A stretch of 10,537 nucleotides of DNA from Stenotrophomonas sp. (lineage in GTDB: Bacteria; Pseudomonadota; Gammaproteobacteria; Xanthomonadales; Xanthomonadaceae). Below are positions 7,356 through 10,537 of the stretch, piece after piece; the stretch's first letter is position 1, and the number at the start of each line of letters is the position of its first letter. The notes below the pieces were generated by a model. It was not told the DNA's origin, ran no database searches, and worked only from the letters and a program-made list of their open reading frames with translations. The stretch covers positions 1-10,537 of the forward strand of contig DQIG01000009.1 of NCBI GenBank assembly GCA_003525885.1, read 5' to 3'. A program made the translations under genes and the position numbers.

Positions 7356-10300
7356 ATGGTTCGTTTCTTCATCGACCGGCCGATCTTTGCCTGGGTGATC
7401 GCCATCGCGGTCAGCCTGCTCGGCCTGCTCGCGATCCTGATCCTGCCGGTGGACCGCTACCCGCAGATCGCCCCGCCCACCATCACCATCCGCGCCACCT
7501 ACACCGGCGCCTCGTCGCAGACCGTGGAAAACGCGGTCACCCAGGTCATCGAGCAGTCCCAGCAGAGCCTGGACCACCTGATGTACATGACCTCCACCAG
7601 CGCCTCCGATGGCTCGGCACAGGTCAACCTGGTGTTCGCCACCGGCACCAACCCGGATACCGCGCAGGTGCAGGTGCAGAACCAGCTGCAGGCGGCCATG
7701 GCGACGCTGCCGCAGGCGGTGCAGCAGAACGGCCTGACCATCACCAAGTCCAGTGGTTCGATCTTCGAGGTGCTGTCGTTCACCAGCGAAGACGGCAGCA
7801 TGGACAACTTCGATGTCGCCAACTTCATGGAAGCGCGCATCGACGACCAGATCAGCCGTGTCAGCGGCGTCGGCAACATCCAGCCGATCGGCCAGGAGTA
7901 CGCCATGCGTATCTGGCTGGATCCGGAAAAAATGCGCCAGTACGCACTGATGCCGTCGGACATCGAGACCGCGCTGCAGGCGCAGAACACCGACGTGTCG
8001 GCCGGTGAGCTGGGTGGCCAGCCGGCGCTGAAGGGCCAGCAGCTGGACGCAACCGTGACCGCGCGCAGCCGCCTGCACACGCCCGAGCAGTTCGCGCAGG
8101 TGGTGCTCAAGGCTGATGCCAGCGGCAGCGTGGTGCACCTGGGCGACGTGGCGACGATCGGCCTGGGGCCGGAGAGCTACGACAGCATCAGTACCTTCAA
8201 TGGCAAGCCGTCGGCCTCGTTGGGCATTGAACTCAATGCCGGTGCGAACGCGATCGCCGTCTCCAAGGCCATCGATGCGCGGCTTCAGCAGCTGCAGAAG
8301 TACTGGCCGCATGGCTACACCGCCCACGTGGCATTCACCACCACGCCGTTCGTGACCATCTCGTTGAAGGAAGTGGTGATCACCCTGATCGAGGCGATCG
8401 CGCTGGTCGTGCTGGTGATGTACCTGTTCCTGCAGAACTGGCGGGCCACGCTGATCCCGACCATCGCGGTGCCGGTGGTGCTGCTGGGCACGTTCGGCGT
8501 GCTGGCCGCGTTCGGGTATTCGATCAACACCTTGACCATGTTCGCGCTGGTACTGGCCATCGGCCTGCTGGTGGACGATGCCATCGTGGTGGTGGAGAAC
8601 GTGGAGCGGGTGATGACCTTCGAAGGGCTGGCACCGAAGCCGGCCACGCTGAAGGCGATGGGCCAGATCACCGGCGCGCTGGTCGGCATCGTGCTGGTGC
8701 TGACCGCGGTGTTCCTGCCGATGGCGTTCTTCAGCGGCGTCACCGGCGTGATCTATCGCCAGTTCTCGGTGACGATCGCCGCTGCCATGATCCTGTCGGT
8801 GCTGGTGGCGATGACCATCACTCCCGCGCTGTGCGGCAGCATCCTGCATCAGATTCCCAAGGGCGGCCATCCGCATGGCGACCACGCTGGCGAGCCGAGC
8901 CTGCTGGGCAAGTTCTTCATCTGGTTCAACCACCGCTTCGAGCGCACGTCCAACGGCATGCGCCATCGCGTGGATGGTTTCCTTGGCCGGCGCACGCTGG
9001 GTGTGCTGTTCTACCTGGTGCTGAGCGTGGCCACCGGCCTGCTGCTGTGGCACCTGCCGGGTGCATTCCTGCCCGATGAGGACCAGGGCATGCTCAACGC
9101 GCTGGTGAAGCTGCCAGCCGGCTCCACCCTGGAGCAGACCCGCGCGGTGATGGATCGCCTCAGTGCGGCGGCGGTGAAGGACGACAGCGTGCTGTCGATC
9201 CAGGCCACCGCTGGTTTCAGTGTCACCGGCAGCGGCCAGAACGTCGGCCAGGCCTTCATTCGCCTGAAGGACTGGGATGACCGCAAGGACGACGCCGATA
9301 CCATCGCCGCGCGGTTGACCGCGGCCATGGCCAGCGTGCCCGATGCGCAGGTGTTCATTACCTCGCCACCGGCCATCCTTGGGCTGGGCGATGCGGGTGG
9401 CTTCACCCTTGAACTGCAGGACGAAGGCGGTGCCGGGCATGCCGCCGCCGTGGCCGCGCGCAACACCCTGCTGAAGGAGGCCGCCAAGGATCCAAAGCTG
9501 GTCAACGTGCGCTACGCCAGCCTGGAGGACGCGCCGGTGTATGCGGTGAAGGTGGACGACGCCAAGGCACAGGCCATGGGCGTGAATCCGCAGGACATCA
9601 ATGACACATTGAACGCGGCGCTGGGCGGCGACTTCGTCAACAACTTCATCTACAAGGGTCGCATCAAGAAGGTGTTCATCCAGGGCACGGCCGAAGCACG
9701 CATGCAGCCGCAGGACATCGAGCGCTGGAGCGTGCGCAACCAGGCCGGGCAGATGGTGCCGCTGTCGTCGCTGGTCAGCACGCACTGGACCAGCGCGCCG
9801 GCCGCACTGCAGCGCTACAACGGCATCTCGGCGATGGAGATCACCGGCCAGCCTGCACCGGGGGTCAGCTCCGGCGAAGCGATGGCCGAGATCGCGCGCC
9901 TGGCCGACACACTGCCGGAGGGCTTCAGCCATGCCTGGTCGGACATGGCCTACCAGGAACAGCTGTCGGGCAACCAGGCGCCGATGCTGTACGCCATCTC
10001 GCTGCTGTTCGTGTTCCTGTGCCTGGCCGCGCTGTATGAGAGCTGGGCGGTGCCGTTCGCGGTGATGCTGGCGGTGCCGGTGGGCGTGTTCGGTGCGGTG
10101 CTGATGATGAACCTGCGTGGCCTCAACAACGATGTGTACTTCCAGGTCGGCCTGCTGACCACGATTGGCCTGGCGGCCAAGAACGGCATCCTGATCGTCG
10201 AATTCGCGCGCATCCTCGAACAGCAGGGCAAGAGCACCCGCGAAGCGATCCTGCAGGCCGTCTACCTGCGGTTGCGGCCGATCGTGATGACCTCGCTGGC

Positions 10301-10505
10301 GTTCCTGATGGGCGTGCTGCCGCTGGTGTTCGCCACCGGCGCCGGATCGGCAGCGCGCCGTTCGCTGGGAACCGGCGTGGCCGGCGGTACGGTCGCCTCG
10401 ATGGTGCTGGGCATGTTCTTCGTGCCGTTGTTCTACCTGTTGGTTCGCCGCATGTTCCCGGGCCGCGCGCCGACCGAAGCCACTGCCCCGGAGGCAAACC
10501 CATGA
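7356..10505 (+). CDS. smeB: RND multidrug efflux pump SmeB (AcrB type)
   Basis: SmeB is a proton-driven inner-membrane transporter of the HAE1 family that captures drugs from the periplasm and membrane and passes them to the SmeA/outer-membrane channel. It is intact at 1049 residues, the same length as E. coli AcrB. It begins with the typical FFIDRPIFAWVIAI helix (about 4-28) and has the duplicated plan of 12 membrane helices with two large periplasmic loops (about 30-335 and 560-870). The proton-relay residues are present: D407 and D408 in helix 4 (LVDDAIVVVENVER) and K942 in helix 10 (AAKNGILIVEFA). The central cytoplasmic loop at about 500-520 is His/Gly-rich (H505, H507, H510), as AcrB is to a lesser degree. 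GAGG at 7342-7345 is a plausible ribosome site for ATG at 7356. The stop overlaps the smeC start. In S. maltophilia, SmeABC is associated with beta-lactam, aminoglycoside and quinolone resistance. Confidence 0.93.
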   Translation: MVRFFIDRPIFAWVIAIAVSLLGLLAILILPVDRYPQIAPPTITIRATYTGASSQTVENAVTQVIEQSQQSLDHLMYMTSTSASDGSAQVNLVFATGTNPDTAQVQVQNQLQAAMATLPQAVQQNGLTITKSSGSIFEVLSFTSEDGSMDNFDVANFMEARIDDQISRVSGVGNIQPIGQEYAMRIWLDPEKMRQYALMPSDIETALQAQNTDVSAGELGGQPALKGQQLDATVTARSRLHTPEQFAQVVLKADASGSVVHLGDVATIGLGPESYDSISTFNGKPSASLGIELNAGANAIAVSKAIDARLQQLQKYWPHGYTAHVAFTTTPFVTISLKEVVITLIEAIALVVLVMYLFLQNWRATLIPTIAVPVVLLGTFGVLAAFGYSINTLTMFALVLAIGLLVDDAIVVVENVERVMTFEGLAPKPATLKAMGQITGALVGIVLVLTAVFLPMAFFSGVTGVIYRQFSVTIAAAMILSVLVAMTITPALCGSILHQIPKGGHPHGDHAGEPSLLGKFFIWFNHRFERTSNGMRHRVDGFLGRRTLGVLFYLVLSVATGLLLWHLPGAFLPDEDQGMLNALVKLPAGSTLEQTRAVMDRLSAAAVKDDSVLSIQATAGFSVTGSGQNVGQAFIRLKDWDDRKDDADTIAARLTAAMASVPDAQVFITSPPAILGLGDAGGFTLELQDEGGAGHAAAVAARNTLLKEAAKDPKLVNVRYASLEDAPVYAVKVDDAKAQAMGVNPQDINDTLNAALGGDFVNNFIYKGRIKKVFIQGTAEARMQPQDIERWSVRNQAGQMVPLSSLVSTHWTSAPAALQRYNGISAMEITGQPAPGVSSGEAMAEIARLADTLPEGFSHAWSDMAYQEQLSGNQAPMLYAISLLFVFLCLAALYESWAVPFAVMLAVPVGVFGAVLMMNLRGLNNDVYFQVGLLTTIGLAAKNGILIVEFARILEQQGKSTREAILQAVYLRLRPIVMTSLAFLMGVLPLVFATGAGSAARRSLGTGVAGGTVASMVLGMFFVPLFYLLVRRMFPGRAPTEATAPEANP
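10490..10494 (+). promoter_or_regulatory. Ribosome binding site of smeC
   Basis: A clean GGAGG lies inside the end of smeB, 7 nt before the ATG at 10502. It is the strongest ribosome site in the operon. With the ATGA overlap it argues for independent initiation as well as coupling to smeB. Confidence 0.75.
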
Positions 10506-10537
10506 AGCCGATGCTGCTGCGCGCCCTGGCGGCCGCG
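10502..10537 (+). CDS. smeC: Start of outer-membrane efflux channel SmeC, cut by window edge
   Basis: Twelve codons are visible (MKPMLLRALAAA), which look like the beginning of a lipoprotein or secretion signal: a Lys, then a Leu/Ala run. ATG overlaps the smeB stop as ATGA and has an ideal ribosome site. Identity as the TolC/OprM-type channel SmeC comes from operon position in S. maltophilia smeABC, not from the few residues seen. SmeC would complete the tripartite exporter in the outer membrane. Confidence 0.75.
   Translation, partial: MKPMLLRALAAA

Noticed and set aside
8861..8900. His-rich loop of SmeB as a metal-binding insertion
   Set aside because: AcrB has a similar Gly/His/Lys-rich stretch at the same place in the central cytoplasmic loop, so this is ordinary variation.
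6174..9932. A 1252-codon open frame on the minus strand across smeA and smeB
   Set aside because: It is rich in His, Gln, Arg and Ala with no recognisable domain. It lies wholly antisense to two strongly supported genes and is a shadow of GC-rich third codon positions.
1..10537. CRISPR array, tRNA or rRNA genes, insertion sequences, phage genes or a defence system
   Set aside because: No spaced direct repeats, cloverleaf-like sequence, transposase or integrase motifs, or defence domains were seen; nearly all bases are accounted for by the listed genes.

Overview
The window reads as two unrelated pieces of gammaproteobacterial DNA joined end to end near base 2510. The left piece (1 to about 2511) looks like a fluorescent-type Pseudomonas. 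It carries the 3' part of treZ (malto-oligosyltrehalose trehalohydrolase) and the 5' half of malQ (4-alpha-glucanotransferase), overlapping head to tail as in the Pseudomonas trehalose/glycogen cluster. The right piece (about 2509 to 10537) looks like Stenotrophomonas. It carries the smeRS-smeABC two-component/efflux locus, a GTAG-type REP doublet typical of Stenotrophomonas, and CAG-dominated glutamine codons. Genus assignments rest on remembered protein families and gene order, not on a database search.

Layout. 2-1363 (+): treZ, 5' end cut by the window edge. 1360-2511 (+): malQ, cut at the junction before its catalytic acids. 2509-3132 (-): an RDD-family membrane protein gene whose 3' end is lost at the same junction. 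3256-3786 (-): a complete gamma-class carbonic anhydrase-like (YrdA/PaaY-type) hexapeptide protein. 3840-3917: a perfect 25-bp inverted repeat built from two mirrored REP hairpins. 3941-4630 (-) and 4627-6030 (-): smeR response regulator and smeS sensor kinase, overlapping by 4 bp. 6031-6146: divergent control region. 6147-7343 (+), 7356-10505 (+) and 10502-10537 (+): smeA (periplasmic adaptor), smeB (RND pump) and the first 12 codons of smeC (outer-membrane channel), a tightly packed operon.

How the genes work together. SmeS and SmeR resemble BaeS/BaeR and are read away from the pump genes they are known to influence in S. maltophilia. SmeA, SmeB and SmeC make one tripartite drug exporter spanning both membranes. 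TreZ and MalQ belong to a separate carbohydrate pathway and have no apparent link to the pump.

I found no undescribed system. The most notable feature is the junction itself, which breaks two convergent genes at one point with no mobile element. An assembly or library chimera is the likeliest explanation. Secondary points of interest are the REP doublet and possible regulator-binding motifs in the 116-bp smeS-smeA intergenic region.
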